From the NCBI RefSeq assembly GCF_007858475.1, contig NZ_VIGX01000002.1, forward strand, positions 434,001 through 498,000: 64,000 bases of DNA. The letters run 5' to 3'. How positions within the stretch are numbered: the first letter of the stretch is position 1; the number at the start of each line of letters is the position of its first letter. The stretch comes from Tsukamurella conjunctivitidis (GTDB lineage: Bacteria; Actinomycetota; Actinomycetes; Mycobacteriales; Mycobacteriaceae). The translations under genes were made by a program, and so were the position numbers. Positions 20,168 to 28,974 of the stretch are shown here, piece by piece. The notes below the pieces were generated by a model that was given only the letters and a program-made list of their open reading frames with translations, searched no databases and had not been told where the DNA came from.

Positions 20168-21106
20168 TCAGGTGAGAAGGAACGCGATCAGCATGATCGC
20201 GGGGATCGACAGCGCCGTTGTGATAAGGCCGGAGTCCCGCGCCAGGATGACGCCGCGGTTGTACCGCAGGCCGTAGACCAGCACGTTCTGTGCCGTCGGG
20301 AGCGCGGCGGTCACCGTCTGAGCGAACAGGGCGTGCCCCGTCTGACCGAACAGGTACCGCGACATCGCCCAGGCCAGCACCGGCATTGCGATCATCTTGA
20401 GCACGGTCGCCAGGGCGATGTCCCGGCGGGGCGCCTCGCCCTTCTGCAGCACGCGCACGCCGCCCAGGGAGAGCCCGAAGACCAGCAGCGCCATCGGCAC
20501 GGAGGCATCGCCGAGCAGCTTCACCGGGCTCATCAGCCAGTCGGGTGGGTGCCAGCCCGCGAGCGAGATGGCGAGGCCGAGGAGCGCGCCCATCACGATG
20601 GGGTTCAACAGTGGCGTGGCGACGGTCCGCCACAGCGGCTGAGCGGGGCCCGGCCGGTCGCGCGACTCGGCGAGGTCGAGCATGGTGAGCGCGATCGTCG
20701 AGAAGACGAGGATCTGGAACAGCAGCAGCGGCGCGACGTACGAGGTGTCGTGCAGCACGAAGACCGCGATGGGGATGCCCAGGTTCGAGGAGTTCACATA
20801 GCTGGAGGCGAGCGCGCCGATGGTGGCGTCGCCCATCGTCCGCCGCCAGACGACGCGGACGATCACGTAGTAGACGGCGGCGATCGCCAGCGCCGACCCG
20901 GCGCTGACCGCGAGCCGCGAGCTGAACAGGACGGACACGTCCGTCGTCGCCAGGGCGTGCAGCAGCAGGGCGGGGGTGAGCAGGTAGAAGACGAGCAGCG
21001 AGAGCTGCTTCTCCGGCTGTTCGCCGAGGACCTCCCACCGGCCGAGGAGCCAGCCCGCCGCGATGATGATCGCGATCACGGCGAAGCCGGCCAGTACGGA
21101 GGTCAC
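20168..21106 (-). CDS. AEC-family transporter (auxin efflux carrier-like)
   Basis: 312 residues with about ten hydrophobic helices in two five-helix halves, typical of AEC permeases. The N-terminal half has GWLLGRWEVLG and the conserved YVNSSNLGIP; the second half has VYGLRYNRGV. Members export or import small carboxylates or are only annotated by homology. It follows the rpsR operon in the same direction after a hairpin, so it is likely separately expressed. Confidence 0.85.
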   Translation of the reverse strand: MTSVLAGFAVIAIIIAAGWLLGRWEVLGEQPEKQLSLLVFYLLTPALLLHALATTDVSVLFSSRLAVSAGSALAIAAVYYVIVRVVWRRTMGDATIGALASSYVNSSNLGIPIAVFVLHDTSYVAPLLLFQILVFSTIALTMLDLAESRDRPGPAQPLWRTVATPLLNPIVMGALLGLAISLAGWHPPDWLMSPVKLLGDASVPMALLVFGLSLGGVRVLQKGEAPRRDIALATVLKMIAMPVLAWAMSRYLFGQTGHALFAQTVTAALPTAQNVLVYGLRYNRGVILARDSGLITTALSIPAIMLIAFLLT

Positions 21107-21158
21107 GGGCCGAAAGGTTACGCGACCGAAGTATCGCCGCCGACGGCTGCGACGGGTT

Positions 21159-21195
21159 GCGCCGCGCGGGGGACGGCCGTGCCCCCACGCGGCGC
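21159..21195. terminator. Stem-loop after the zinc-independent ribosomal protein operon
   Basis: Arms of 8 plus 5 bases with one mismatch (21159-21172 and 21182-21195) around a 9-base loop, 19 bases past the rpsR stop on the minus strand. It separates the ribosomal genes from the AEC transporter. Confidence 0.55.
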
Positions 21196-21213
21196 CGGCG
21201 ACGACGTGCGGCG

Positions 21214-21444
21214 CTACTTCTTCGAGGAGTAGGGGAGCAGCGCCATCTCGCGCGCGTTCTTCACCGCCAGCGCCAGCTTCTTCTGATCCTGGGGCGAGAG
21301 CCGGGTCACCGCGCGGGAGCGCAACTTCCCGCGGTCGTTGAGGAAGGTGCGCAGGTAGGTGACGTTCTTGTAGTCGAGGGCGCCGTCGGGCACGCGGACG
21401 AGGCCGCGCCGCGGGGCCGGTGTGCGGGTGGGTCGACGCGCCAT
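21214..21444 (-). CDS. rpsR: 30S ribosomal protein S18, zinc-independent form
   Basis: 76 residues. The S18 core is clear ([34 protein letters not shown]) but the cysteines of the zinc-binding form are missing. The ATG overlaps the rpsN stop as TGATG; a GTG three bases earlier is also possible. As last gene of the rpmB-rpmG-rpsN-rpsR set it is expected to replace the zinc-binding S18 during zinc starvation. Confidence 0.95.
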   Translation of the reverse strand: MARRPTRTPAPRRGLVRVPDGALDYKNVTYLRTFLNDRGKLRSRAVTRLSPQDQKKLALAVKNAREMALLPYSSKK

Positions 21445-21749
21445 CACCAGCTCGACTTCCGGACGCCGGGCAGCCGGCCCTCGTGCGCCAGTTGCCGCAC
21501 CTTCACCCGGGAGAGCCCGAACTTGCGCAGGTGTCCGCGCGGGCGGCCGTCGGCGGCATCGCGGTTGCGCACCCGGGTGGCCGAGCCGTCGCGGGGCAGC
21601 TTCGCCAGCGCGGTCACCGCCGCGGACCGGTCGTCGGGAGAGGTCGACGGGTGCGCGATGACGCGCTTGAGCTCTGCGCGCCGCTGGGCGTACCGCGCGA
21701 CCAGGACCTTGCGCCGCTCGTTCTTGGCGATCTTCGCCTTCGTCGCCAT
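21444..21749 (-). CDS. rpsN: 30S ribosomal protein S14, zinc-independent form
   Basis: 101 residues, the long S14 form without CxxC zinc fingers. The C-terminal [23 protein letters not shown] is diagnostic. Both ends overlap neighbours by TGATG junctions, so it is translationally coupled to rpmG and rpsR. It binds near the 3' domain of 16S rRNA. Confidence 0.96.
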   Translation of the reverse strand: MATKAKIAKNERRKVLVARYAQRRAELKRVIAHPSTSPDDRSAAVTALAKLPRDGSATRVRNRDAADGRPRGHLRKFGLSRVKVRQLAHEGRLPGVRKSSW

Positions 21750-21913
21750 CAGCGCTCCTCCCGGAAGTCGACGTGCTGCCGGACCACGGGGTCGTACTTG
21801 CGCAGCACCACGCGGTCGGGGTCGTTGCGACGGTTCTTCCTGGTCACGTAGGTGTACCCGGTGCCGGCGGTGGACTTGAGCTTGATGATCGGGCGGATCT
21901 CGTTGCGGGCCAT
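21749..21913 (-). CDS. rpmG: 50S ribosomal protein L33, zinc-independent form
   Basis: 54 residues: [31 protein letters not shown] and [11 protein letters not shown] are typical L33 pieces, with no cysteines, so this is the non-zinc type. The ATG directly abuts the rpmB stop (TAAATG), and the stop overlaps the rpsN ATG. Confidence 0.95.
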   Translation of the reverse strand: MARNEIRPIIKLKSTAGTGYTYVTRKNRRNDPDRVVLRKYDPVVRQHVDFREER

Positions 21914-22150
21914 TTACAGCTTCTCCCCTCGGGACGCGATGTCGGCGACCACGGCGTCGATGCCGCGGCGGTCGATGGTCTTGATGCCCTTCGTGGACAC
22001 CCGGAGCACGACGGTGCGCCCGAGCGAGGGCACGTAGTAGCGGCGGCGCTGGATGTTCGGGTCCCAGCGGCGGTTCGTGCGCACGTGAGAGTGCGAGACC
22101 CGCTTGCCGAAGCCGGGCGCTCGACCCGTGACCTGGCAGTGTGCGGACAT
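21914..22150 (-). CDS. rpmB: 50S ribosomal protein L28, zinc-independent form
   Basis: 78 residues. [22 protein letters not shown] and [19 protein letters not shown] identify L28; only one cysteine is present, so a zinc ribbon is impossible. It heads the four-gene operon and has the perfect ribosome site AAGGAGG. Its upstream region is shared with the divergent CobW/MRF-like gene. Confidence 0.95.
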   Translation of the reverse strand: MSAHCQVTGRAPGFGKRVSHSHVRTNRRWDPNIQRRRYYVPSLGRTVVLRVSTKGIKTIDRRGIDAVVADIASRGEKL

Positions 22151-22161
22151 GGTCCTCCTTC

Positions 22162-22189
22162 TTGCGAATGATTGTCGATAAGGTAACGT
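22162..22189 (+). promoter_or_regulatory. Sigma-A-type promoter of the MRF-like gene
   Basis: TTGCGA (22162-22167) and TAACGT (22184-22189) are separated by 16 bases. Transcription from it would begin at or next to the ATG at 22197, and there is no ribosome site before the ATG, so the mRNA is probably leaderless. Confidence 0.55.
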
Positions 22190-22193
22190 ACTA

Positions 22194-22210
22194 GAAATGG
22201 GAATCATTTC
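22194..22210. promoter_or_regulatory. Candidate Zur operator overlapping the start codon
   Basis: Perfect inverted repeat GAAATG-N5-CATTTC (22194-22210) containing the AATCATT core seen in Zur/FurB boxes. A second AATGATT core lies at 22167-22173. Between them they lie over both divergent promoters, which fits joint repression by Zur when zinc is plentiful. Recognition is by pattern only. Confidence 0.5.
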
Positions 22211-23414
22211 CAATAGAACCCCGGTCCTGCTGCTGACCGGCTTCGGCGGGCAGGAGCGCGCGCTGGAGCTGGCCGAACCCGGCACCGTCGTCGTGCACCA
22301 CGACCTGTCCGGCCTCCGCGAGGGGCTGGTCGTCCGCTCGGAGGCCACCGTCCGGCCCGACGGCACCGCCGAGGAGCGCGTCGCACTGCTGGAACTGGCC
22401 CACGGCTGCGTCTCCTGCACGCTGCGTGAGGACCTGCTGCCGCTGCTGCGCACGCTGCACCGCCGGGCGAGCGTCCGGCGCATCGTCGTGCGGCTGGACC
22501 CGATCCTCGAGGCGGACGCGGTGCGGCACGCCATCGAGCACGTGGTCGTCGAGATGGTCGGTGCCGTGGCCGGGCCGGCCGCGCGTGACGTCGAGGTGAC
22601 CGGCGTGATCGGCTTCGTCGACGGCGCGACGTGGCTGGACGACGCGCTCGGCGAGGAGGATCTCGGCGAGCGCTTCCCCGTCCCCGACGACGACGAGCGC
22701 ACCGTCGCGCAGCTCACCGTCGGGCACGCGCAGAGCGCCGACCTGCTCGTCGTCTCCGGTGACAGCCCCGACCCCGCGCGACTGCGCGCCGTCCTGCGGC
22801 GGCTCGCGCCCGGTGCCCCGATCGCCCGCGAGCGCGTCCCGCTGACGAATCTGGTCGAGCGCCTGGGCGTCCCGCGCGCGCCGATCGAGCCCTTCGGGCC
22901 GCTGCTGCCGGGCTGCCCGCCGCTGGACCCCGACGGCGACGTCCGCCTGATCGAGTTCAGCGCACGCCGCCCGCTGCACCCCGGCCGCTTCCACGAGGCG
23001 ATCGACGTGCTGCTCGACGGTGTCGTCCACGCGCGGGGCCGGATCTGGCTCGCCACCCGCTCCGACGAGGCCTTCTGGCTGGAGTCCGCCGGCGCGGGAC
23101 TGCGCGTCGGCGCGGCCGGGCCGTGGCTCGCCGCGGGCGGCGACGGATCGCCCGAGCGGTGGGCCATGGCGTCCGCGGCCTGGGACGAGGTGCACGGGGA
23201 CCGGCGGACCGACCTGGTGGTGCTCACCGCCGGCGCCGACCCCACCCGGATCGCCGAGACCCTGCGGTGGGCCGAGCTGAGCCCCGCCGAACTGGCCGCC
23301 GGACCGGGCGAGTGGGCGCGCTGGCACGACCCGTTCGGCGCGATGCACGCGGACCCGTGTGAGGACCTCGCCGCGCCCGCGGCCGAGGCCGAGATCGATG
23401 AGGAGATGTCATGA
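22197..23414 (+). CDS. CobW-like protein resembling mycobacterial MRF/Rv0106, degenerate P-loop
   Basis: 405 residues. The CobW/YciC metal-motif appears as [10 protein letters not shown] (Cys71, Cys74), and the C-terminal CobW domain has [12 protein letters not shown] and [18 protein letters not shown]. The nucleotide-binding loop, normally GxxGxGK[ST], reads TGFGGQER at residues 14-21 and lacks the Lys-Thr pair, so GTP hydrolysis is doubtful. This combination is that of the Rv0106/MSMEG_6069 type; the M. smegmatis protein is reported as MRF, which brings the hibernation factor Mpy to ribosomes in zinc starvation. Co-location with zinc-free ribosomal proteins supports that role. Confidence 0.8.
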   Translation: MGIISNRTPVLLLTGFGGQERALELAEPGTVVVHHDLSGLREGLVVRSEATVRPDGTAEERVALLELAHGCVSCTLREDLLPLLRTLHRRASVRRIVVRLDPILEADAVRHAIEHVVVEMVGAVAGPAARDVEVTGVIGFVDGATWLDDALGEEDLGERFPVPDDDERTVAQLTVGHAQSADLLVVSGDSPDPARLRAVLRRLAPGAPIARERVPLTNLVERLGVPRAPIEPFGPLLPGCPPLDPDGDVRLIEFSARRPLHPGRFHEAIDVLLDGVVHARGRIWLATRSDEAFWLESAGAGLRVGAAGPWLAAGGDGSPERWAMASAAWDEVHGDRRTDLVVLTAGADPTRIAETLRWAELSPAELAAGPGEWARWHDPFGAMHADPCEDLAAPAAEAEIDEEMS

Positions 23415-23674
23415 AGCAGGGAATCCACCCCGAGTACCGCCCCGTCGCGTTCCAGGATTCGTCGACCGGAAAGGTCTTCGTCACGCGGAGCACCGCCACG
23501 TCGACGCGGACCGTCGAGGTCGACGGCGCGACCTATCCGCTGATCGTCGTCGACGTCACCAGTGACTCGCACCCGCTGTGGACGGGGAAGCAGCGCGTCG
23601 TCGACACCGCGGGACGGGTGCAGAAGTTCCAGGAGAAGTACGCGCGTTTTGGCGGGCGGGCCTCGGGACGGTAG
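23411..23674 (+). CDS. rpmE2: 50S ribosomal protein L31 type B, zinc-independent
   Basis: 87 residues. [36 protein letters not shown] and KFQEKYARF identify type B L31, which lacks the CxxC zinc site. The start overlaps the MRF-like stop as ATGA. The stop codon lies within the -10 box of the rpmF promoter. Confidence 0.95.
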   Translation: MKQGIHPEYRPVAFQDSSTGKVFVTRSTATSTRTVEVDGATYPLIVVDVTSDSHPLWTGKQRVVDTAGRVQKFQEKYARFGGRASGR

Positions 23675-23677
23675 ACT
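23649..23677 (+). promoter_or_regulatory. Promoter of rpmF inside the end of rpmE2
   Basis: TTGGCG (23649-23654) and TAGACT (23672-23677) are exactly 17 bases apart, a good sigma-A spacing. The first three bases of the -10 are the rpmE2 stop codon. It would give rpmF an own transcript with a leader of about 68 bases. Confidence 0.6.
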
Positions 23678-23751
23678 TCAGTGCTTGTGACGTTGGAAGC
23701 CTTCCGGGCTCGCGTCGAGAGCTTTTCTCATCAAGACCGATAGGAAGAATC

Positions 23752-23925
23752 ATGGCTGTACCGAAGCGCCGTATGTCGCGGGCGAACACGCATGCTCGTC
23801 GCTCGCAGTGGAAGGCGAACAACCCCGAGCTGCAGGCCGTGCAGGTCGGCGGCCGCACCCACCTGGTTCCGCGTCGCCTCGTGCGCGCCGCGAAGCTGGG
23901 CCTGGTCGATCTCGACCGCCGCTAA
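23752..23925 (+). CDS. rpmF: 50S ribosomal protein L32, cysteine-free
   Basis: 57 residues: [22 protein letters not shown] is the L32 signature, ending [17 protein letters not shown]. No cysteines are present; the mycobacterial single-copy L32 is also zinc-free, so this is probably the only L32 and not a starvation substitute. It has its own promoter, and AGGAAG lies before the ATG. A terminator follows at 23945. Confidence 0.95.
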   Translation: MAVPKRRMSRANTHARRSQWKANNPELQAVQVGGRTHLVPRRLVRAAKLGLVDLDRR

Positions 23926-23944
23926 GCTCACTGATCTTTCCCCG

Positions 23945-23976
23945 AGAGCGGGTCGGCCCTGTGCCGGCCCGCTCTT
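23945..23976. terminator. Stem-loop terminator after rpmF
   Basis: 13-base arms at 23945-23957 and 23963-23975 with one wobble pair and a 5-base loop, about 20 bases after the rpmF stop. Confidence 0.75.
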
Positions 23977-23999
23977 GAGGTGTATCCGAAGGGGCCCTC

Positions 24000-24656
24000 G
24001 TGCTGCTGGCGGTGCTGAACTACGCGGGCATCGCGGTCTTCGCCGCGTCCGGCGCGCTGATCGGCGTCCGTAAGCGGCTCGACCTGTTCGGCGTGTGGAC
24101 GCTCGCCGCGCTCACGGGCGTCGGCGGCGGCGTCGCGCGCGACGTCCTGCTCGGCATCCACCCGCCCGCCTCCTTCCAGGGCTGGGAGAACATCACCGTC
24201 GCGTCGATCGCGGCGGCCTTCGTCTTCGTCTTCCACCCGCAGTTCGGCCGGCTCCGCAACTCCGTGCTCGTGCTCGACGCGATCGGCATGGGCGTCTTCT
24301 CCGCGACCGGCGCGCTCACCGCGCTGCACCACGACGCGTCGCCCTTCGCGGCCGCCCTCATCGGCATCACCACCGCGCTCGGCGGCGGCGTACTGCGCGA
24401 CATCCTGGTCAACGAGGTGCCGCTGCTCATCCAGGAGCGCGACCTCTACGCCATCCCCGCCCTCACCGGCGCCGGCGCGACGGTGCTCGCCGCGTCCTGG
24501 GGCGCGACGGACGCCCGCGCGCTGGTGGTCGGCGCCGTGCTGGCCTCCGGATTCCGCCTTCTCGCGCTGTGGCAGGACTGGCGCGTACCCATCGCGCCCG
24601 AGGACGTCGCCGGCCGCTTCGTGGGCGCCTGCAGGCGCGCGCTGCGTCGTCGCTGA
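24000..24656 (+). CDS. TRIC-like trimeric cation channel family protein (YicG/UPF0126)
   Basis: 218 residues in two repeats of three helices plus one. Each repeat has the conserved glycine-rich signature: ALTGVGGGVARDVLLG near residue 38 and GITTALGGGVLRDILV near 125. Prokaryotic TRIC channels conduct monovalent cations in the plasma membrane. A GTG start is used; no clear ribosome site is seen before it. Confidence 0.88.
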   Translation: MLLAVLNYAGIAVFAASGALIGVRKRLDLFGVWTLAALTGVGGGVARDVLLGIHPPASFQGWENITVASIAAAFVFVFHPQFGRLRNSVLVLDAIGMGVFSATGALTALHHDASPFAAALIGITTALGGGVLRDILVNEVPLLIQERDLYAIPALTGAGATVLAASWGATDARALVVGAVLASGFRLLALWQDWRVPIAPEDVAGRFVGACRRALRRR

Positions 24657-24770
24657 ACCGGCGGACCGTGGAAGCCGTTGTCCGCGCTGAACCCGTTGTT
24701 CGCTCAGGGCCGAGCGCCGACAAGGGCCCCTTAAGCCAATTCACACACGACTTCGGTAAGACTGTGGACT

Positions 24771-25457
24771 ATGCGAATTCTGGTGGTCGACGACGATCGT
24801 GCCGTGCGGGAGTCCCTGCGCCGCTCGCTGACCTTCAACGGGTACCAGGTGGACACCGCTGTCGACGGGCAGGACGCGCTCGACCACATCGCGAGCAACC
24901 GCCCGGAAGCGCTGGTCCTGGACCTGAACATGCCCCGCATCGACGGTCTCGAGGTGTGCCGCCGCCTGCGCAGCGCGGGCGACGACCTGCCGATCCTCGT
25001 GCTCACCGCCCGTGACGCCGTGAGCGACCGGGTCAGCGGCCTCGACGCGGGCGCCGACGACTACCTGCCCAAGCCCTTCGCATTGGAGGAGCTGCTGGCC
25101 CGGATGCGGGCGCTGCTGCGCCGCGCTGCACCGGAAGCCGGCGCCGACAACGAGGTGCTCCGCTTCGAGGACCTCAGCCTCGACCCGGCCACCCGGGAGG
25201 TGCTCCGCGGCGACCGGAACATCAGCCTCACCCGCACCGAGTTCAGCCTGCTCGAGATGCTCATGAGCAACCCGCGCCGCGTGCTCACCCGCAGCCGGAT
25301 CCTGGAGGAGGTGTGGGGCTACGACTTCCCGACCTCGGGGAACGCGCTCGAGGTGTACGTCGGGTACCTGCGCCGCAAGACGGAGGCCGAGGGGGAGAGC
25401 CGCTTGATCCACACCGTGCGGGGCGTCGGTTACGTCCTGCGCGAGACCCCGCCGTGA
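24771..25457 (+). CDS. mprA: Response regulator MprA (OmpR family)
   Basis: 228 residues. The receiver domain has the acidic triad (Asp8, Asp9), phospho-acceptor Asp51 in LDLNMP, and Lys in LPKPF. The C-terminal winged helix has [27 protein letters not shown] and ends with RGVGYVLRE. It is directly followed by its kinase gene and by pepD, the order of the mycobacterial mprA-mprB-pepD envelope-stress locus. In mycobacteria MprA regulates sigB, sigE and pepD. Confidence 0.93.
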   Translation: MRILVVDDDRAVRESLRRSLTFNGYQVDTAVDGQDALDHIASNRPEALVLDLNMPRIDGLEVCRRLRSAGDDLPILVLTARDAVSDRVSGLDAGADDYLPKPFALEELLARMRALLRRAAPEAGADNEVLRFEDLSLDPATREVLRGDRNISLTRTEFSLLEMLMSNPRRVLTRSRILEEVWGYDFPTSGNALEVYVGYLRRKTEAEGESRLIHTVRGVGYVLRETPP

Positions 25458-25461
25458 TGCG

Positions 25462-26955
25462 ATGACGGTGCCGAGGCACGCGCGTCCGGAGGTCCGGGAC
25501 CGCCGCCCCATGCGCGACCCCAACCCGATCACCCGCAACGTCAGCTTCCGCTGGCGCGTCACGCTGCTGGCCGCGGCCGTCGTGGGCATCACGGTGGCGC
25601 TCATGGCGGCGTCGGCGTTCTTCGTGGTCAAGCGGGCGATGTACGCGGACGTCGACAACCGCCTGCACCAGCAGGTGGACTCCGTCGCGCCCGCGATGAG
25701 TTCGCCGGTCACGCAGTTCACCACCGTGATGATGATGCTGATGTTCCGGCCGGACATGTCCGTGAACCGGACGATGGTGGTCTACCCCGACGGGACGCCG
25801 TACCACTCGGGCCCGTCCGGGCAGGTCCCGATCGGGGAGCCCGAGCGCGAGGTGATCTCGGGCAAGCTCGCTCAGTCGCTGCGCTCCGAGGGCGACACCC
25901 GCGTCATGGCGCGGCGTCTCGACAACGGCGTCACGATCATCGTCGCCGAGGACCTCACGCCGACGAAGAACCTGCTCAGCGAGCTGGGCACGGTGCTCGT
26001 CGTGGTCGGTGCCTGCGGCATCGTGCTCGCGGCGATCGCGGGCACGGCCGTCGCGCGGGGCGGGCTGAGACCGGTGCAGCGGCTCACCGAGGCCGCGGAG
26101 CGCGTGGCCCGCACCGACGACCTGGCCCCGATCCCCGTCACCGGGCGCGACGAGCTGGCGCGCCTCACCTCCAGCTTCAACACCATGCTCAAGGCGCTCG
26201 CCGAGTCGCGCGACCGGCAGGCGCGCCTCGTCGCCGACGCCGGGCACGAGCTGCGCACTCCGCTCACGAGCCTGCGTACCAATGTCGAGCTGCTCGTCGC
26301 CGCGAACCGGCCCGGCGCGCCGCCCATCCCCGAGGACGACATGAAGGAGCTCTCCGACGACGTCCTCGCCCAGGTCGAGGAGCTGACCACGCTGGTCGGT
26401 GACCTCGTCGACCTGGCACGGGAGGACGCGCCCGAGGCGGTGAACGAGGAGGTCGATCTCGAGGAGATCCTGCAGAAGGCGGTCGAGCGCGTCGAGCGCC
26501 GCCGCCCGACGGTCCACTTCGACGTCACGAGCGCCCCGTGGTTCGTCTACGGCGACAACGGCGGCCTGGGCCGCGCGGTGGTGAACGTCCTGGACAACGC
26601 CGCGAAGTTCTCGCCCGACGGTTCCGTGGTGCGCGTCGAGCTCGCCGAGATCGGCGTGAACCGGGCGGCGCTCAGCGTCGCCGACAGCGGGCCGGGCATC
26701 CCGGAGGAGGACCGGGAACTGGTCTTCGAACGCTTCTACCGCTCGATGGCGAGCCGGTCGATGCCGGGCTCCGGCCTGGGTCTTGCGATCGTCAAGCAGG
26801 TGGTGGAGCGGCACGGCGGCTCCGTCGCGGTCGGCACGGCCGACGGTGGCGGCGCGCTCGTGCGCCTCGAGATCCCCGGCAGCCCCGTGGCGGGCGGCCG
26901 GGCCCCGCAGGTGGTGCAACGGGAACCCCGTCTCCGCTTGCTGCGAGGCAAATGA
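25462..26955 (+). CDS. mprB: Sensor histidine kinase MprB
   Basis: 497 residues. Membrane segments at about 33-53 and 176-198 flank an extracytoplasmic sensor domain of 120 residues; then HAMP, a dimerisation helix with His262 in DAGHELRTPL, and an ATPase domain with NVLDNAAKFSPDG (N box), DSGPGIPEED and GSGLGLAIV. It phosphorylates MprA. Only four bases separate it from mprA. It detects cell-envelope stress, as inferred from the mycobacterial system. Confidence 0.93.
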   Translation: MTVPRHARPEVRDRRPMRDPNPITRNVSFRWRVTLLAAAVVGITVALMAASAFFVVKRAMYADVDNRLHQQVDSVAPAMSSPVTQFTTVMMMLMFRPDMSVNRTMVVYPDGTPYHSGPSGQVPIGEPEREVISGKLAQSLRSEGDTRVMARRLDNGVTIIVAEDLTPTKNLLSELGTVLVVVGACGIVLAAIAGTAVARGGLRPVQRLTEAAERVARTDDLAPIPVTGRDELARLTSSFNTMLKALAESRDRQARLVADAGHELRTPLTSLRTNVELLVAANRPGAPPIPEDDMKELSDDVLAQVEELTTLVGDLVDLAREDAPEAVNEEVDLEEILQKAVERVERRRPTVHFDVTSAPWFVYGDNGGLGRAVVNVLDNAAKFSPDGSVVRVELAEIGVNRAALSVADSGPGIPEEDRELVFERFYRSMASRSMPGSGLGLAIVKQVVERHGGSVAVGTADGGGALVRLEIPGSPVAGGRAPQVVQREPRLRLLRGK

Positions 26956-27052
26956 TGGAGTGTGCCCCGGGGCGAAGTGACAATCTGCTCACAGGCACTT
27001 CACAGCAGGCGTATGCAATGTGGGCGGGGAAGAACACGAAGGAGGGGGCTCC

Positions 27053-28351
27053 ATGACCGAGGGTCCGCAGAATCCCTATGACCAGGGGCAGCCGGCCGGG
27101 CAGTACGGCCAGCAGCCGGGACAGCCGTCGCAGCCCGGCCAGGCGGGCCCGCAGGCGGGGCAGTACCGGCCCACGCAGCAGTACTCGGGCGCCTATCCGG
27201 CGCCCGGCGGCGGACCGTCGGGCTACCCGGGTCCGGGCGGCCTGCCCGCGGTGACCACGACGCCCCCGCCCGCACGCGGGCCGAAGATGGGCGCGCTGGT
27301 CGCGATGGGCGTGGCGATCGCGCTGATCGCGTCGCTGCTCTCCGTGACCGGTGCGTACCTGGTGTGGGGCAAGCAGGACTCGACATCGACGGTGACGGTG
27401 TCGGGCGGAGACGCGCCGCCGGTGGTGAAGGGCTCGGTGCAGGACGTGGCGCAGAGCGTGCTGCCCGCGGTGGTGTCGATCGACAACCAGGCGGGGAACT
27501 CCGAGTCGTCGGGCTCGGGCGTGGTGATCAGTGCGGACGGCAAGATCGTGACGAACAACCACGTCATCGCCGGTAACGGCAAGCTCACGGTCTCCTTCTC
27601 CGACGGCAGCGTGAGCAGCGGCGCCGTGGTGGGCGCCGACCCCATCACCGATCTCGCGGTGATCCAGACCGACAAGCGCGGCCTCAAGCCGCTGGCCTTC
27701 GCTGACAGCGGCAAACTGACCGTCGGCCAGGAGGTCGTCGCCGTGGGTGCGCCCCTCGGGCTCGCCGGCACGGTGACCAGCGGCATCGTCTCCGCCCTGA
27801 ACCGCCCCGTGGCGACCAGCGGTAAGGACTCCGACCAGGCGACGGTGATCAACTCGGTGCAGACCGATGCGGCGATCAACCCGGGCAACTCCGGTGGCGC
27901 GCTGGTGGACATGACCGGGCGGCTCGTGGGCATCAACTCCTCGATCGCGACGCTCGGCGGGTCGAAGCTGACCGGCCAGCAGGGCGGCAGCATCGGCCTG
28001 GGCTTCGCGATCCCCTCGAACCAGGTGCAGCGGATCAGCAAGGAGCTGATGGAATCGGGCTCGGCGTCGCACGCGGCCGTGGGTGTCACCGTGGACCCGC
28101 GGGCGTCGGTGAGCCGGCCCGGTGCGCTGGTGGTGGAGGTCTCGGCCACGGGCGGTTTCGGTCGCGCGGGCATCCCGAAGGGCGCGCTCGTGACCAAGGT
28201 CGACGATCTGCAGATCTCGGACGGCTACGGATTGATCGGAGCCGTGCGCGCCTATCCGCCGGGGGCTACCGTGACCGTTACCTACCTCGACAGCCCGAGT
28301 AGTACGAGTCCGGTGACCAAGCAGGTGACGCTCGATAAGTTGGACAAGTGA
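27053..28351 (+). CDS. pepD: HtrA-like serine protease PepD
   Basis: 432 residues. A Gly/Pro/Gln-rich cytoplasmic segment (1-80) precedes one membrane helix (about 83-106), a trypsin-like domain with His170 (NNHVIAG), Asp200 (TDLAVI) and Ser280 (NPGNSGGAL), and a PDZ domain near the end (GALVTKVDDLQI). It is an envelope quality-control protease. ATG 27053 follows AAGGAGG; an upstream in-frame start adds residues with no family match. MprA controls it in mycobacteria. Confidence 0.94.
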   Translation: MTEGPQNPYDQGQPAGQYGQQPGQPSQPGQAGPQAGQYRPTQQYSGAYPAPGGGPSGYPGPGGLPAVTTTPPPARGPKMGALVAMGVAIALIASLLSVTGAYLVWGKQDSTSTVTVSGGDAPPVVKGSVQDVAQSVLPAVVSIDNQAGNSESSGSGVVISADGKIVTNNHVIAGNGKLTVSFSDGSVSSGAVVGADPITDLAVIQTDKRGLKPLAFADSGKLTVGQEVVAVGAPLGLAGTVTSGIVSALNRPVATSGKDSDQATVINSVQTDAAINPGNSGGALVDMTGRLVGINSSIATLGGSKLTGQQGGSIGLGFAIPSNQVQRISKELMESGSASHAAVGVTVDPRASVSRPGALVVEVSATGGFGRAGIPKGALVTKVDDLQISDGYGLIGAVRAYPPGATVTVTYLDSPSSTSPVTKQVTLDKLDK

Positions 28352-28974
28352 CTGAGGAGTCGAAGATGACCGCGGAGATGAGCCAGAGCCGAGCAGCGGA
28401 TGACGCGTGGCTGGAGGACGAGGTCCTGGACGTGCCGGCGCTCGACGACACGGCGCTCGACGGTGCCGGCGTGATCGGCCGTGCCCTCGTGGTGGTCGTC
28501 GACGACCACCTGCAGCCCGGCGCCTCCCGCGCGTCCGGCGCGGGGAAGTCGGTGGGTTCGCTGGTGACGGAGCTGCTCGAGGAGGCCGGGTTCGAGGTGG
28601 ACGCCGTGGTCGTGGTCCCCGCCGAGGAGGTGGACGTGCGCAACGCACTGAACACCGCGGTCATCGGCGGCGTGGACCTGGCCGTGACGATCGGCGGCGT
28701 GGGCGTGGGTGCCCGCGACGTGACGCCCGAGGCCACCGAGGAGATCCTCGACAAGAAGCTCCCCGGCATCTGCGAGGCGCTGCGCTCGTCGGGGCTCGCC
28801 GCGGGCGCGACCGACGCGGGCCTGTCGCGCGGCCTCGCCGGCGTCTCCGGCAGCACCGTCGTGGTGAATCTCGCCAGCTCGCGCGCGGCGATCCGGGACG
28901 GCATGGCGACGCTGACCCCGCTCGCCGCCCACGTCATCCGCCACATCGCGGGCGGCGACGACCAGGCCCGGTGA
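28348..28974 (+). CDS. moaB2: MoaB/MogA-type molybdopterin protein
   Basis: 208 residues. The MoCF-like core has RALVVVVDDHLQ, GKSVGSLVTELLEEAGFEV, VTIGGVGVGARDVTPEATEEIL and LSRGLAGVSGSTVVVNLASS. In M. tuberculosis the corresponding gene after pepD is moaB2 (Rv0984). The classical GG-TG nucleotide motif (GGTG) is changed to GGVG, so catalytic competence in molybdopterin adenylylation is uncertain. The start GTG overlaps the pepD stop (GTGA). The first 40 residues are a poorly conserved acidic tail. Confidence 0.82.
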   Translation: MTEESKMTAEMSQSRAADDAWLEDEVLDVPALDDTALDGAGVIGRALVVVVDDHLQPGASRASGAGKSVGSLVTELLEEAGFEVDAVVVVPAEEVDVRNALNTAVIGGVDLAVTIGGVGVGARDVTPEATEEILDKKLPGICEALRSSGLAAGATDAGLSRGLAGVSGSTVVVNLASSRAAIRDGMATLTPLAAHVIRHIAGGDDQAR

